DNA from: Gremmenia infestans
Taxonomy: Eukaryota > Ascomycota > Leotiomycetes > Helotiales > Hamatocanthoscyphaceae
Reading direction: 5' to 3'
Assembly (NCBI GenBank): GCA_032629725.1
Contig: JAFEVB010000020.1
Coordinates: 394,501-458,500, forward strand
Length of the DNA stretch: 64,000 nt
Position 1 is the first letter of the stretch. Each line of letters opens with the position of its first letter. This document shows positions 22,827 to 33,770 of the stretch, in pieces. Below the pieces are notes generated by a model that worked only from the letters and a program-made list of their open reading frames with translations, had not been told where the DNA came from and made no database searches. A program made the position numbers and the translations under genes.

Positions 22827-24656
22827 ATGTTAAACTCATACGATGATATCGTACCTGGCACAGTTCATTTAGTGGACGTAGACCACGATATACAAAGACG
22901 GCATCTCGATGGCGATCAGGATATTGTTTTGGTGCCAAAGCCCAGTTCAGACCCAGAAGATCCGCTCAACTGGTCCAAGCAACGTAAAGGTTTAGCGATT
23001 GGTATGGTATATTGTTATACGATCGGACTTGGAATTTCATCCGCTGTGCAATACTCGGGTTAGTCTTCTAAATATGTTCATGTGATTCTACTAATATGTA
23101 ATAGTGTTGACCCAAATCACTGAAGCGACTGGCATTACAAATGCCCAGCTCAACCTTGGCACTGGTCTACAATTCCTCTTCCTTGGCTGGGGAAATCTAA
23201 TCTGGCAACCTATCGCTCTAACGTATGGCCGTCGAGGTGTCTATGTTCTTTCGGCGTTTCTCTGCGTCTTTCCTATAATATGGTCTGCGTACTCTACAAG
23301 CGCAGGTGAATGGTATGCGCACAGAATCATATTTGGATTCGTAGGCGGACCCATTGAGTCACTCCCAGAGATATCAGTGCCGGATCTCTTCTTTGCACAT
23401 GAGAGAGGCACATACATGGGAATATACGTCTTCTTGCTATTCGGATGTAATTTCGTCGCACCGTAAGCCTGACTACTGTTGCATCTCCAACTGTGCTAAT
23501 ACACTCTAGCTTATGTGCAGGCTGGATTGATCTTGCATCAAATTGGCAATGGGTCATGTACTTCGGTGCCTTAGTACAAGCTGTGTCATGTATAATCATG
23601 TACTTCTTCTTAGAAGAGACCATCTACTTCCGCAACACAGTCGAAGGTGTTGACGACGGAGACATCGTAGGGAATTCTGTAGTGCCGCAGACCGATGACA
23701 TCTTTTCTCAGAACAAAGAGGTTGACAATGAGCCTAAAATTGTTGAAGAACCTACCACCATATCTTCGGGGACTACATCGTCACAGAAATCATATTGGCA
23801 GAAACTTGCTCTGTTCGGATCAGTGCCTGGACGACCTTCGATTAAGCAGATGTTCAAAATGATGTACCGCCCGCTGCTGATGATGTATTACTTCCCGTCC
23901 GTCACCTGGGCCGGTCTGTAAGAATTCCCTTTCTTTCACATCTTCTTTATGCTAACATGTTTAGTCTATATGGGACTTGTCTATCATGGTATAATGTCCT
24001 CAATGCGACAACTTCTTCTCTCCTTAGCGCCTCGCCCTACTTCTTTTCCTCTGGTCTCGTCGGAACCGCTTATACCGCTCCACTTATTGGAGCTGCACTT
24101 GCAGGCCTTTGGAGTGGTTGGGTTACTGACAAATTCGCTATCCGGCTCGCTCGTCGTAATAATGGTATTCGAGAGCCAGAACACAGACTTTGGGCTCTTA
24201 GTCTCTCTGGATTGCTTTGTGCAGCTGGTTTGATCCTATGGGGCGTCGGTGCTGCAAATGATTTGAGTTGGGTTGGACTGGTCTTTGGGTTGGGCATGCT
24301 CGCATTTAGTGTGATTGCTGGTGGTTCTATTACGTTGAGCTATGCTGTGGACTGTTTCAAAGTAGGTGTTTCTTGGACAATCTTAAGTACATTACTAATA
24401 GAGTTAGGAAATCTCTGGCGAGACAATGATGTCTGTTGTCGTCATTCGAAATACAACTGGCTTTGCTATTTCTTATGCCATCAACCCATGGATTGATGCT
24501 ATGGGTGTACAGAATTGCTTCATTACTGCTGCAATGATCGCTTTAGGTTGCACTGCAACATTTTTGCCTATGATTTATTATGGTAAGAGCATGAGGAAGG
24601 CTTCGGCAAAGAAGTATTGGGAATATGTTGCAACAGCAGCAACAACACATGCTTAG
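22827..24656 (+). CDS. MFS transporter, Hol1-like (DHA1)
   Basis: Twelve-helix plasma-membrane transporter of the DHA1 group close to yeast Hol1. Five exons (22827-23058, 23105-23462, 23510-23917, 23965-24361, 24408-24656), with introns of 46-47 nt, give 547 residues. N-terminal DPEDPLNW precedes helix 1, as in most fungal DHA1 proteins. Motif A is seen as LTYGRRG, and a Hol1-type stretch HRIIFGFVGGPIESLPEIS with FFAHERGTYMGIY follows. A long acidic loop lies between helices 6 and 7. Hol1 relatives move organic cations, polyamines or histidinol. Here its position opposite the amidase gene suggests uptake or export of a nitrogen compound. Confidence 0.88.
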
Positions 24657-25489
24657 AGACAATGAAGACTAAGGAATATCTACGAAACGAGTTAGAAGAT
24701 GGGGCAGGTTGGGTCGGCTTATATTTATAAGCTCTATATCTTTGCATAGAGCTCTTTAGAATTTTAGAATGTAATCAAAACGAGTTCTTAGTTCTAGGAC
24801 GTACTACACATTTTAAGCTTATAGTTTTCGTTTACCTTGGCTTTTTATAAATCTACCAATAATTAGAGCAGCTCTACTCTTGTATCCCTCCTTCCCTGAG
24901 GACGGGAAACCCGTTCTGCTTAGGCGATAGAAGAGCTGGCCTGAATACTAGTATAGCACGTTAGCTGAATTCTGCGAATCTATTAAAGGTGCGTAGTAAG
25001 CTAAGTCGCGAGTTATCTCGAAGCGGAAATCATGTCTCCCTTTTTATTTTTCAGCTATTAGAAAAAAAATGCCTTCTTATTACGTCAAAATTCAGCAAGT
25101 CGTTCCTCTAAGGCCTTGTTCTCATCCTTGAATTTGTGGATTAATCTTCGTCTTGATTTAGGGTGCTATACAATATGCAAGTTGTATACAAGATTTAGGC
25201 GCGAGCCTTTTGCCGCGAATTTTCCCATATCTTGTACCAGGCAGCGATTGAAACATGTCCCGACCATCCACACTAAGAAATATCTGGCTCTTGTCTTATG
25301 ATCCAATCCAGCATTTCCCGAGTTTGTGATGATTCTATTCTGCCAGAGAACGTCGGCCGGGCCAGAATATTCCAATATAGCAACTACAATGCGCAACCTT
25401 GGTAAGTCCATGTGAATCACTTTATAGTATTAGATGTAACATATCCCTCCTCCCCGCCTCCAAGTCACCACATCCTAGGGTACCATTTC
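24657..25489. other. intergenic region between convergent transporter genes
   Basis: About 830 bp, AT-rich, between the ends of the Hol1-like (+) and Dal5-like (-) genes. No coding frame or structured repeat was recognised. Confidence 0.55.
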
Positions 25490-27037
25490 TCAATACATCC
25501 ACCTGAATTCCTTACATCCCGGTCCATCCTGCAATCTCTCCGTTGGCACATCTCCAGGATTCAACTTGACATCTTGTCTCTTATCTCTCCTCTTGTTGTC
25601 CCACATCATGTAAACACCCAATCCACATGTAAGTACAAAACCCGTAGCACCAAATACAGCCAATGTAGTAAGTACAGGAATATACTTCGGCACATCCTTG
25701 TTCCTGAAAATATTCGATGGTATAATTACACTCAAGTTCGCGAAAGCAATACCGCAGTATGTCAGAAGCAGCCGACGGCCATCATGTGGAGTGTTGTTGT
25801 TGTACCAGACATCGAGGAGAACTGAAGGTGCAAAAGTACCCCAGTTCATCATGAAGGTTGCGAAGTAAGCAGTATGGAGTGAAGACTTGACATCGATCGC
25901 AACAAAGATCATCATGCCAATAAAAGTGAATGCAAATCCAGCAGCGACGAATGGGAAACGCAGTTTGATATAATCCGATGCAAAACCGAGGATAATAAGC
26001 ATCACACCACCTGAAATTGCTGGTGCAACAGTATACAGGTTTGTTTTGACTTTGCCATAACCCAAACGTCCGATAATTTGTGGTAAGAACAAATTCACAC
26101 TGTTAAGTGGCACTCCAACGCATAGTTCGATAAGCATAATAACCCAAGTAGTGGGGTGTGCGAACACCTTTAGCGATTCGCGGATCTCGATGTCGGTCAC
26201 GCCTGCAGAGGAGGAACTGTCGGTAACCAGGCGGAGACGGGCCAAGGCTTTTTCTTCATCATTTAAAAAGCTACAGTCTTCGGCCGAAGCGGGCAGGTAC
26301 CATAGAACAAAGAATTCTAGTAGGACTGTGAATGTGCCTTCAATCAAGAAGAGATACCGCCAAGGGGTAAGTGGTCCTCCTTCAATATGGAAAACTCCGT
26401 ACGCGAGGAGACCTGAAAATGCAGAAGCGAAACTATGGGCAGCATAGAAAATCGAGAGGCAACGACCAAGTTCACATCGACGGTAGAATCTGTTATTTGT
26501 TAGAGTTGAAAAGACAGGATGGTGCAGGAAGACTTACAGAGTCTGGTAGTAAATAACCAACGGGAACACAGCACTTTCAGCCATACCCAAGAACCATCGA
26601 ATGGCAAACAGGCCGCTAAAGTTATACGCTCCAACAGTGGTCAAGGTGCAAGTGCCAAAAACAAGGACCACCAGAGGTAGCACTCTGTTGACACCAAACT
26701 TGCGCCCAGCTAAACTCAGGCAAGGCGAGGTGAGGACGTATGGGATGATGAAGAAAGTCAGGATTTGACTATACTGTTCGCCAACCATACCCAGACTCTT
26801 CTCGAACCCGTCAGTCTTGGCATTGCTCAAGTTAGACTTGTCGAGAGCGTTGCATAAATAGATGATCGATAAAAATGGCAGTATCCGTAAATCGAATTTC
26901 CAGACCAACGCACGCTCTTTAACCGGATCGATAAGTTCAACCATTGGTTCGTGCTTGGGTTGACTTTCAGGGTCCGAGACATACCCGACTTGATCTTTGA
27001 TGTCGATGGCCGCTCCATCTTCTTTTGAGCTTGCCAT
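25490..27037 (-). CDS. MFS transporter, allantoate permease (Dal5/ACS) family
   Basis: Anion:cation symporter family member related to yeast Dal5, Tna1 and Vht1. Exons 27037-26538 and 26489-25490 with a 48-nt intron (GTAAGT..AACAG) give 499 residues and about 12 helices. Diagnostic segments are KFDLRILPFLSIIYLCNALDKSNLSNAK near helix 1, AIRWFLGMAESAVFPLVIYY, FYRRCELGRCLSIFYAAHSFASAFSG after the splice, and GGPLTPWRYLFLIEG. These are typical of the Dal5 group, whose substrates include allantoate, ureidosuccinate, dipeptides and vitamins. With the adjacent carbamoyl-type amidase, a ureide or N-carbamoyl substrate is a sensible guess. Start 27037 gives a normal hydrophilic N-terminus. Confidence 0.9.
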
Positions 27038-27480
27038 TGTTGGAATAGAAAAGTTTCAAAGAAGTCGAGAAGTGATGATCTTCAAAAATTAAAAACCATG
27101 AACAAAATAGCTGCTTATAATGCAGAACTTCGGCAATCAGCCCTATCTTGCTATTTTTAAATGGATCGGAAGTCGGGCAGAATGGAATGCATAGACGGGC
27201 ACCGGGATAAGATACTACTACTATAACAACTTTGAAATCCCCCAAAACCCAATCTTAAAGAGCCCCCGCCTAGATACACGATCTGAACAGAATAAGTCTA
27301 TCGTCAGATGAAGGCAGATAAGCAACCGATTAACCTTTAAACTCATCTACGGGCATGGCTAGCTCTCTTAGAATGCCACCAAGCAGAGGCACCCTAAATT
27401 GGCATGATCCACATTATCCCATTTTTTGTTACAAAGTGGAGCTTTATTGCGTAAGTTTTGGTAGTGATAAGGTAGCATCC
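27038..27480 (-). promoter_or_regulatory. promoter of the Dal5-like gene with three GATAAG boxes
   Basis: GATAAG occurs at 27206-27211, 27317-27322 and 27466-27471 upstream of the transporter start at 27037. Three exact copies in about 270 bp suggests control by a GATA-type nitrogen regulator. This is inference from motif density. Confidence 0.45.
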
Positions 27481-27920
27481 CATTCTTAGCTATCACTTGT
27501 TCTTCGCTCTCCCGCTAAACACACTGCTGCGAATTACCTTTCTACAGAATATTTTAATAACTTTATAGTGCTCTTATAATACTCCTGTACATTTTCAAGT
27601 AGGAATATCTGAGGCTTTTAAGTAGATTCTAATTCATCCAAAAAGTCTACTGCTATAAGCAATTACATGGAAGTTCAAAGTTAATAAAGTCATTAAGATT
27701 CGAAATAGGTAAATTATAGCTTAACAAAGTAGGTGAGAAGAAGAAGCAGCTCAGAATAGCGGGTAGCTAATAGTAAAAGGTACTACTTTATGTAGTCTAA
27801 TAATAGCATTTAGATTATGCCTATCTATATGACAAAGCCCGAATTCATAATAATAAGCATTGACTTATAAGGCATAATTTGCCCATGGATCAAGTAAACT
27901 TATGGATCAAATAAACGAAT

Positions 27921-27990
27921 TCTAAACAGCACCGATCCCTCGACTCGCTTAGCTTTAATAGGGGCGGGGCCCCTTAAAGTGCTGTTTAGA
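27921..27990. repeat. 70-bp element with perfect 12-bp inverted ends
   Basis: TCTAAACAGCAC at 27921-27932 is the exact reverse complement of GTGCTGTTTAGA at 27979-27990. The interior is GC-rich (GGGGCGGGGCCCC) in an AT-rich setting. No clear target duplication was seen. Confidence 0.6.
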
Positions 27991-28664
27991 CCTACTTTTG
28001 AATCCTTTATTTAGTTCGTAGCAACAGCCGTAACCAACGATACGGCCAATATAACCCAGATTAATAGGTACCAGCACGGCCAATATTATGCGGCCATCAT
28101 ATGTCGGAATTTCTATTCTAGTTCCGGCGTTGAGGCTCTTTTGTACCTCAAACTTGCTTGAAATTGTTTCCTGTCAACCTCCATGTTTGTCACAGTTCGG
28201 TGCAGTATAATACTAGGTTTTTATTGACTAAGAGAATTACAAAGAGAAAAGCTAGAAGCATAGAGGTGGGAAGTTGGGGATAACCTCAAGAGCACGGACG
28301 ACGTCCCTCAGCGAGCTGATCTGTGACATGACAATATTCTGATGATCAGCTGCTTTTTGAGGCAGTAAAAGGCACTGGAGAATATGGCACAGTGGCTTGA
28401 CTTCGGGGTCTTGAAGAAAGCTGAGAGGGGAACCCGGGAGACAGCTGGGGAAGGTATCCATACAGATTGAGCGTGGGTGCGAGTGGGGTGGGAGGCCACG
28501 CAGTGCCGGACTCGCGCGTTCCAGGAAAAGGGTTCATCCTTCTCTTATGATTCCCCTGTGTAAATGTGAAATGCTAAGGAAGAATGCATAAGGATCCATC
28601 CTATTTCATCCCCTACTATTGGCCATTGGAACGTGTAGAAGCAGTGGAACGCGCGACAGACGGT

Positions 28665-28785
28665 CTCTCAGGTCGAGTAAAAGGTGGCGCTCGGGATTCT
28701 TATATACTGACAAATACTACAAAACTTGCGCGCGTACCTAAAACTACCGCAAACTCATTTCGCCTCTATTTTCTCGACCTGAGAG
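28665..28785. repeat. inverted pair of 13 bp
   Basis: CTCTCAGGTCGAG (28665-28677) and its exact reverse complement CTCGACCTGAGAG (28773-28785) flank about 95 bp. This could form a stem-loop or be the ends of a small element. Confidence 0.5.
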
Positions 28786-28788
28786 GAC

Positions 28789-28903
28789 GGTGTGTCCGGC
28801 TGTAGATGCGGGGGTGTGTGCTGTAGATGCGGGGGTGTGTCCAGCTGTAGGGGTGTGTCCAGCTGTAGGGCTGTGTCCAGCTGTAGGGGTGTGTCCAACT
28901 GTA
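28789..28903. repeat. 18-bp minisatellite
   Basis: Six tandem units of GGGTGTGTCCAGCTGTAG type; the first two are extended by GATGCGG and differ in spacing, the last four are 18 bp. The unit is a multiple of three, so antisense translation gives a PTAGHT-like repeat, but no gene is evident there. Confidence 0.8.
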
Positions 28904-29023
28904 ACATTTAGCGAGCCACTAGTGGAGCGCGGTATATAACGAACCTCCCTCCTCCTTCGCGTCTTGGAACTTTGTTTCCATAATATACTGTTACGAAGCG
29001 AAGCAGGACTTGCGATATTGAAG

Positions 29024-29572
29024 ATGTGGAACGGGATCTTTAGAGATGAACAAATGAAGGTGACGAAACGTCGTGTGAAGCACCAGGGCCATGAGCATGG
29101 TTCCCGTCGGCACAGCACGAGGGGAATCACGAGGGATGCTGATAAAGACAGGCGCCCGAATGGGTCGACCTCTGGTCGAGAGCGCAGGCCAAGTTCTACG
29201 AGTGAGGAGCCGAAAGGCGGAAAAGTTTTGGATAAAAGCACGGGCGGCGATGACGGTCACGAGAAGGTAGTAACCGATCTTGTGACGAGGTTTGAAAAGA
29301 ACCAAGAACGGTCCGTTGAGGAGGTGAAGCGGGCGATATCAGAGCTGAGGCTCTCTGAAGTGATAGTGCGGGGGTACCAGGGTGGGGACAACGTTGGCGG
29401 TGCGGGGGTGGATGAGGCAGCTAGCAAGGGGCGGGAGAAGGACAGTGAAGCGGTTATGGTGGCAGTGCCAGGCGTCGGTGCAGACGCAGCAGGCATTGGG
29501 TTGGAGGGGCAGAACTGGCGGGAATTTATCATTGTTGCTCTATTATTCCTCTTATTATGGCGTCAACACTAG
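29024..29572 (+). CDS. hypothetical protein with C-terminal membrane anchor
   Basis: Single open frame of 182 residues from the first ATG; the frame itself is open further upstream. Residues 10-65 are strongly basic and His/Arg-rich, the middle (about 75-105) is a charged, helical stretch (KVVTDLVTRFEKNQERSVEE), and the chain ends in a hydrophobic helix, FIIVALLFLLLW, with RQH after it. That layout is a tail-anchored protein. I recognise no family. No introns are needed. It lies next to a minisatellite and a MITE fragment and may be a lineage-specific gene or a chance frame. Confidence 0.35.
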   Translation: MWNGIFRDEQMKVTKRRVKHQGHEHGSRRHSTRGITRDADKDRRPNGSTSGRERRPSSTSEEPKGGKVLDKSTGGDDGHEKVVTDLVTRFEKNQERSVEEVKRAISELRLSEVIVRGYQGGDNVGGAGVDEAASKGREKDSEAVMVAVPGVGADAAGIGLEGQNWREFIIVALLFLLLWRQH

Positions 29573-29653
29573 GGAGCTTGAGGTTGAGTTTTTGGTTCTA
29601 CAATGGGTTTTAGGGAGAAGAAGCTTTCCTTCTAACCTCGCAGTAGAGAAAAA

Positions 29654-29730
29654 AGAGCGGCACTTTATCATAGTATCGATTTTTGATGTCCCACCTAACA
29701 TGACATATTGTACACTAATGCTGCTTTTCT
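29654..29730. mobile_element. fragment of the TA-type MITE
   Basis: Keeps the interior of the element at 15431: AGCGGCACTT, a GATGTYC.CACCT segment, a TATT/ATAA run and a final CTAATGCTGC resembling CTAGTGCCGC. AGAAGAAGC just upstream resembles the reverse complement of the right arm. Ends are not resolved. Confidence 0.45.
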
Positions 29731-29746
29731 AACCATCACACGCCTC

Positions 29747-30894
29747 TCAAGCAGCCTTCTTCATCCCCATAACCAACCGCTTCAGCCTGACCAGCCCAAA
29801 CATCCTCGGCATAACTAAATCAAACACCCACCCCCCAATCCAGCCCTGCACAAACCTAATCAACCTCGCTCTATTCCCCTCCCAAAACCATTTCTTCGGA
29901 CACTCCCTCAACGCTTCCCTAACCACCCTCTCAGCGTAAACCCTCGCATCCATCGCCCCCTCCTGACTATGCGTCAGCCGCCTCTGAAACTCCTTCTCAA
30001 CATCTACATACAGACTCCCTTCCGGCAGCTCCCTTTCCGTCCTCGCAATACGACTCCTCACCCCTCCGGTCACCACTACCATAACCCGCACCCCATACGG
30101 CTCTAGCTCCACGCGCAGCGTGTTGGACCACGAGTGTAGTGCTGCTTTGGACGCCCCGTACACGGACCCGAATGCATACGGGACGATGGCGGCTACGGAG
30201 CCGATGTTGAGGATTAGGGATGGGGAGGAGGATATTAGTAGGGGTGTGAAGGTTTGGGTTAGCGCGATGATGGAGAAGAAGTTTGTTTCGAAGGTAAGGC
30301 GCGCCTCGTCGAGGGGGACGTCGAGGGCGGGGAGGGTGAGATTGCGGCCGCTGGGAAAGTTAGCTCTTATTCTCTCGTCTCAGCTTAGATACCGGACTCG
30401 AGGACCGCATAGGGGTTCTGTGGGTTGCTTTTCCTGTGCACCATGAGGACGTTGGGAGGGCATACGCGTTATTAACCAAAATATCCAACCTCCCGCCTGT
30501 CAACGCTTCCACGTCCACCTTCGCAGCTGCTATACTGGCGCTATCCGTCACGTCCAGCGCAAGTGTCGACATGCCCATCTCCGAAAGATCTGTGATCTGA
30601 TCGAGGTTTCGGGCCGTAGCTATGACATGGAGACCTGAGCCGGATTAGTACAGTGCATTATACATGAGTAAGTGGTGCTTGAGAGGGCGTCAATGAGAGA
30701 GATTTATTTATTACCTTTCGAGTGAAATTCCCTCGCCATCGCATTTCCGATTCCTCCGGGTGCACAGCTGTGTATATATATGTCAGTATGAAATTCTCAA
30801 TAGATGGTGTACAAGTTTTGACTGGATGAGATGAAATGAGATGAGATATATACCCCGTGATCAACACGCTCTTTCGTCCATTAGCTGCTGGCAT
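29747..30894 (-). CDS. short-chain dehydrogenase, Ayr1-like (1-acyl-DHAP reductase type)
   Basis: NADPH-dependent SDR of the group that includes yeast Ayr1, which reduces 1-acyl-dihydroxyacetone-phosphate in lipid synthesis at lipid droplets and ER. Four exons (30894-30854, 30767-30715, 30634-30466, 30350-29747) give 288 residues. The first splice creates the nucleotide-binding TGCAPGGIG; the third creates NNAGRNLTLPALDVPLDEAR, a typical Ayr1-like segment. The catalytic motif is YGASKAA with Ser in SVAAIVPYAFGSVYG upstream. The C-terminal part has a hydrophobic stretch (WIGGWVFDLVMPRMFG) that could bind membrane. Intron 3 is unusually long for this window (115 nt). Substrate is inferred from family only. 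Confidence 0.85.
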
Positions 30895-31463
30895 GTCGGA
30901 GCAAGGTTGCTTCTTCTCTTGGCTTTACTAGACAATTGAAGTATTTTTGGGTTTCTGTATTGAGTGTACCAATCACAATTGGCATAATAGAGAGGGGAGC
31001 TTGTCTGCTCAGAGATGAGATGTCGTTGTCTCAGCCTCGCGATTGTCTACCGAGCCGAGGCACGGGGCACGTCAGCTTTCTTACTGTATCCGTCTGATAA
31101 GCAGCCCCTAAAGTGGATACGAAATACCCGAGTAGACTGAGAAATAACCTCGTATGTACAACTGGTTATAAGCTTTCATCTGCACCCTAGTTAACTATAT
31201 TATGAGATTTTGGATTAGAATATATAGAAGTACGGAATTTATCTGCTTTGATTGGTCTTTCAAAGCGAATCGTCATTACGTCACCAACATTGGTCGTTGG
31301 GTAGAGCGGCAGATCTGAGCATACATTAGAGTTTATTATTTCCGCAAATGCTACTTTATTCGTGTTTATCCCTTCCTTGAGGTACTCTTAAGACTCGTTC
31401 ATTTATATTTCAACCTCTGAAAAATGATTTGTTCAACATCCCGACCACACATCGAATCACGCA
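30895..31463. promoter_or_regulatory. divergent promoter region, SDR / sulfite oxidase
   Basis: About 570 bp between two genes transcribed outward. No specific binding site could be assigned. Confidence 0.5.
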
Positions 31464-32813
31464 ATGAGTGCCACTTCTATGAACAAGGTATGTTACTGAA
31501 TGTTCTTCCGTGTTACAAATATTGTTCTATTCAGCTGCAACAGACCTGTCGAGAAAGATTGTCAATTGGCTGACGTCATAGCCAATACGACTTGAGTATG
31601 ATGTTGAAAAACCGCTCAATCGTGAGCCAGATATCGAAGAGCTTCTGAGAAAGTAAGTAGACAAGATTTGGTCTCGATTGATATAACAGTCTCCTGAAGT
31701 TTCACTCCTGAGGACAAAGATAGCTACATAACACATAATGCGCCCTACGATAGAAACCACGGCCCAATACCATATCTTGACCCAGACACGCATACACTCG
31801 CAATCGACGGCTACGTTTCTCGTCCCGTCACTCTCACCATAGCCCAACTCAAGAACGACTACCCACAACACGAAGTCCTCAGCGCCCTGCAATGCGCCGG
31901 TAACAGACGCCACACCATGCGCACACTGCTGAAAGAAGTGCAAGGAGTTGATTGGTTCGATGCCGCCGTGATGAACTGCGCCTGGAAAGGCCCGCGCGTA
32001 CGGGACATCCTACTCAAAGCAGGCATTTCAGACGCCCTGAAAGAGCATGACGGCTCATCGTGGAGGGGTAATGTAGCATTTGCATGCTACGAGGTCAACT
32101 GCCAGGACGAAGACTGGTACGGCGGTTCCATCCCCCTGATCCGCGCCATGTCCATCGATGCCGACTGCATCCTAGCGCTGGAAATGAACGGCGCGCCGTT
32201 GAGTCCCGAACACGGCGCACCACTGCGGGTGATGTGCCCCGGTATTCTGGGCGCGAGGAGCGTCAAGTGGCTGAATCGGATTACGTTGCAGCTGACTGAG
32301 AGCACGAATTTCTATCAAAAGCATGATTATAAGATCCTTCCCCCTGAAGCTGTAGACGCCGAGTCTGCAAACGCGTTCTGGGATCGAGTGCCGCCCATGT
32401 GCGATATGCCTATTAACAGCGTCGTCGGTATACCGAAATCCGAGAGCGAGGTGGTGAGAGATGCCGATGGCATGGTGGACGTGCGAGGCTATGCACTCCC
32501 GGCTGGCGCCGACGGACCCGTCAAACAGGTTGAGGTTAGTGGCGATAATGGCAAGACTTGGACGCAAGCCGAGCTGGACTTTGGCAATTATATCAAGCCG
32601 GAGGAGCTGGAGACGGAAGAAGGGAGACGGGTAGTCAAATGGGCATGGTGTCTTTGGAACGCGAAGATAAAAGTTGAGCAGGGCCAGAGAAGGCGGATTG
32701 TCTCGAGAGCTAGCGATTATGGTTCGAATACACAGCCGGAACGATGTGCGTGGAATCTTCGTGGGGTGGGATATAATGCTTGGGGTGAGGCGAGGGATCT
32801 GAAGATCCTGTAA
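31464..32813 (+). CDS. sulfite oxidase, molybdopterin type
   Basis: Molybdenum enzyme that oxidises sulfite to sulfate. Exons 31464-31487, 31582-31652 and 31700-32813 give 402 residues. The first exon codes only MSATSMNK; splicing then gives PIRLEYDVEKPLNREP. Molybdopterin motifs follow: THNAPYDRNHGPIPYLDP, then LQCAGNRRHTM with the Mo-ligand Cys, CYEVNCQDEDWYGGSIPL, EMNGAPLSPEHGAPLR and the dimerisation domain with SGDNGKTWTQAELD. There is no cytochrome b5 domain, as in the plant-type enzyme, and no obvious C-terminal peroxisomal signal (ends in KIL). The electron acceptor is therefore unclear. Confidence 0.93.
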
Positions 32814-33770
32814 TATCAAAATGATATGCTATACACTGCAAAGTCTTCACGTAATTTTATTTTTGTTTTACATTTTTCCTTTCACCTGATAACTTGTGTA
32901 TTCAAACCCACTGAAAATTAATACAATCTTAGTATCGGCGCTGTAGTAGGAGTTGCCTAGGCTCCTAGCACCGGATTTGGGATCGAGGGCCAGAGACATG
33001 GTGCAACAGCACACTAGAGGTAAGATAGACAACAGACTCTGTACCTAGGCTATCCATCAAGAGTGACTGCAATCTCATTCGTATTCTTAATTAACAATGC
33101 TCGAACGTCGTGACATTAAACGTGCTTGCAAGCGAGGACCGGAAGGCGAAATACCGAAACGCCGCGAATGAGAAAGGTGCAGTTGGCGGAAATCCACCGT
33201 TCTTCTATCTTGATCTAGAATTCTTGACTTACAATTAAAGCTCCTCGTTGGCTGATACCATGTAGGTACTAGTTCCAGAATATGGAAGCAAATTGGTATC
33301 AAGGAGTACCCATGTAGAGAGCTTGCGACGAAGAAGCCATCGCTGATAGCTAACGTGTAACCCTGAATCTCGACCCCCGACTTTACCTATGTATGGGTAT
33401 TTCCCGTACCTTTCTTTTTCCCTTTTCCTTTTTCTCTCAAATCACAAAAACCCACAAATCACAAATCACAAATCAGAAATCACAAAATCAAAACTGCCTT
33501 CTATTTATTCAGTCAATCAAGCATAACTGAATTTATCCGATCCATTACACGCCCCCCCATTCTTCCGTTCCTTTCCTTTCCTTTTCAACTCTAAATGTAT
33601 TCAAACACCCCCCACCCCACCCCACCCCAATCCAATCCATACTTTTCATCTCCAACCACCATGACAAAAGAAACAAAAACCCGTACTCAAGCGGGCGCAA
33701 AAAAAAAGGGGGGAGTCAAGAAGCGAAAATGTATACTCGGCAATGAATGTGCGATATCCAGGTGGAGGGT
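32814..33770. other. intergenic region, no gene seen
   Basis: About 950 bp between the ends of two convergent genes. It contains a degenerate tandem repeat of AATCACAA units (about 33439-33489) and C-rich stretches near 33540-33630. Confidence 0.55.

Larger units (their letters stand above)
27481..29023. other. intergenic region with inverted repeats and a minisatellite
   Basis: AT-rich up to about 28.2 kb. It contains a short inverted-repeat element (27921-27990), an inverted pair at 28665-28677/28773-28785 and an 18-bp minisatellite (28789-28903). Short open frames show no family features. Confidence 0.55.

Noticed and set aside
28744..29241. Minus-strand repeat protein with PTAGHT units
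   Set aside because: The repeat is explained by the 18-bp minisatellite; the rest has no family features and overlaps a plus-strand candidate.
33439..33489. Possible CRISPR-like spaced repeat
   Set aside because: It is a plain degenerate AATCACAA tandem repeat without spacers; CRISPR is not expected in fungi.
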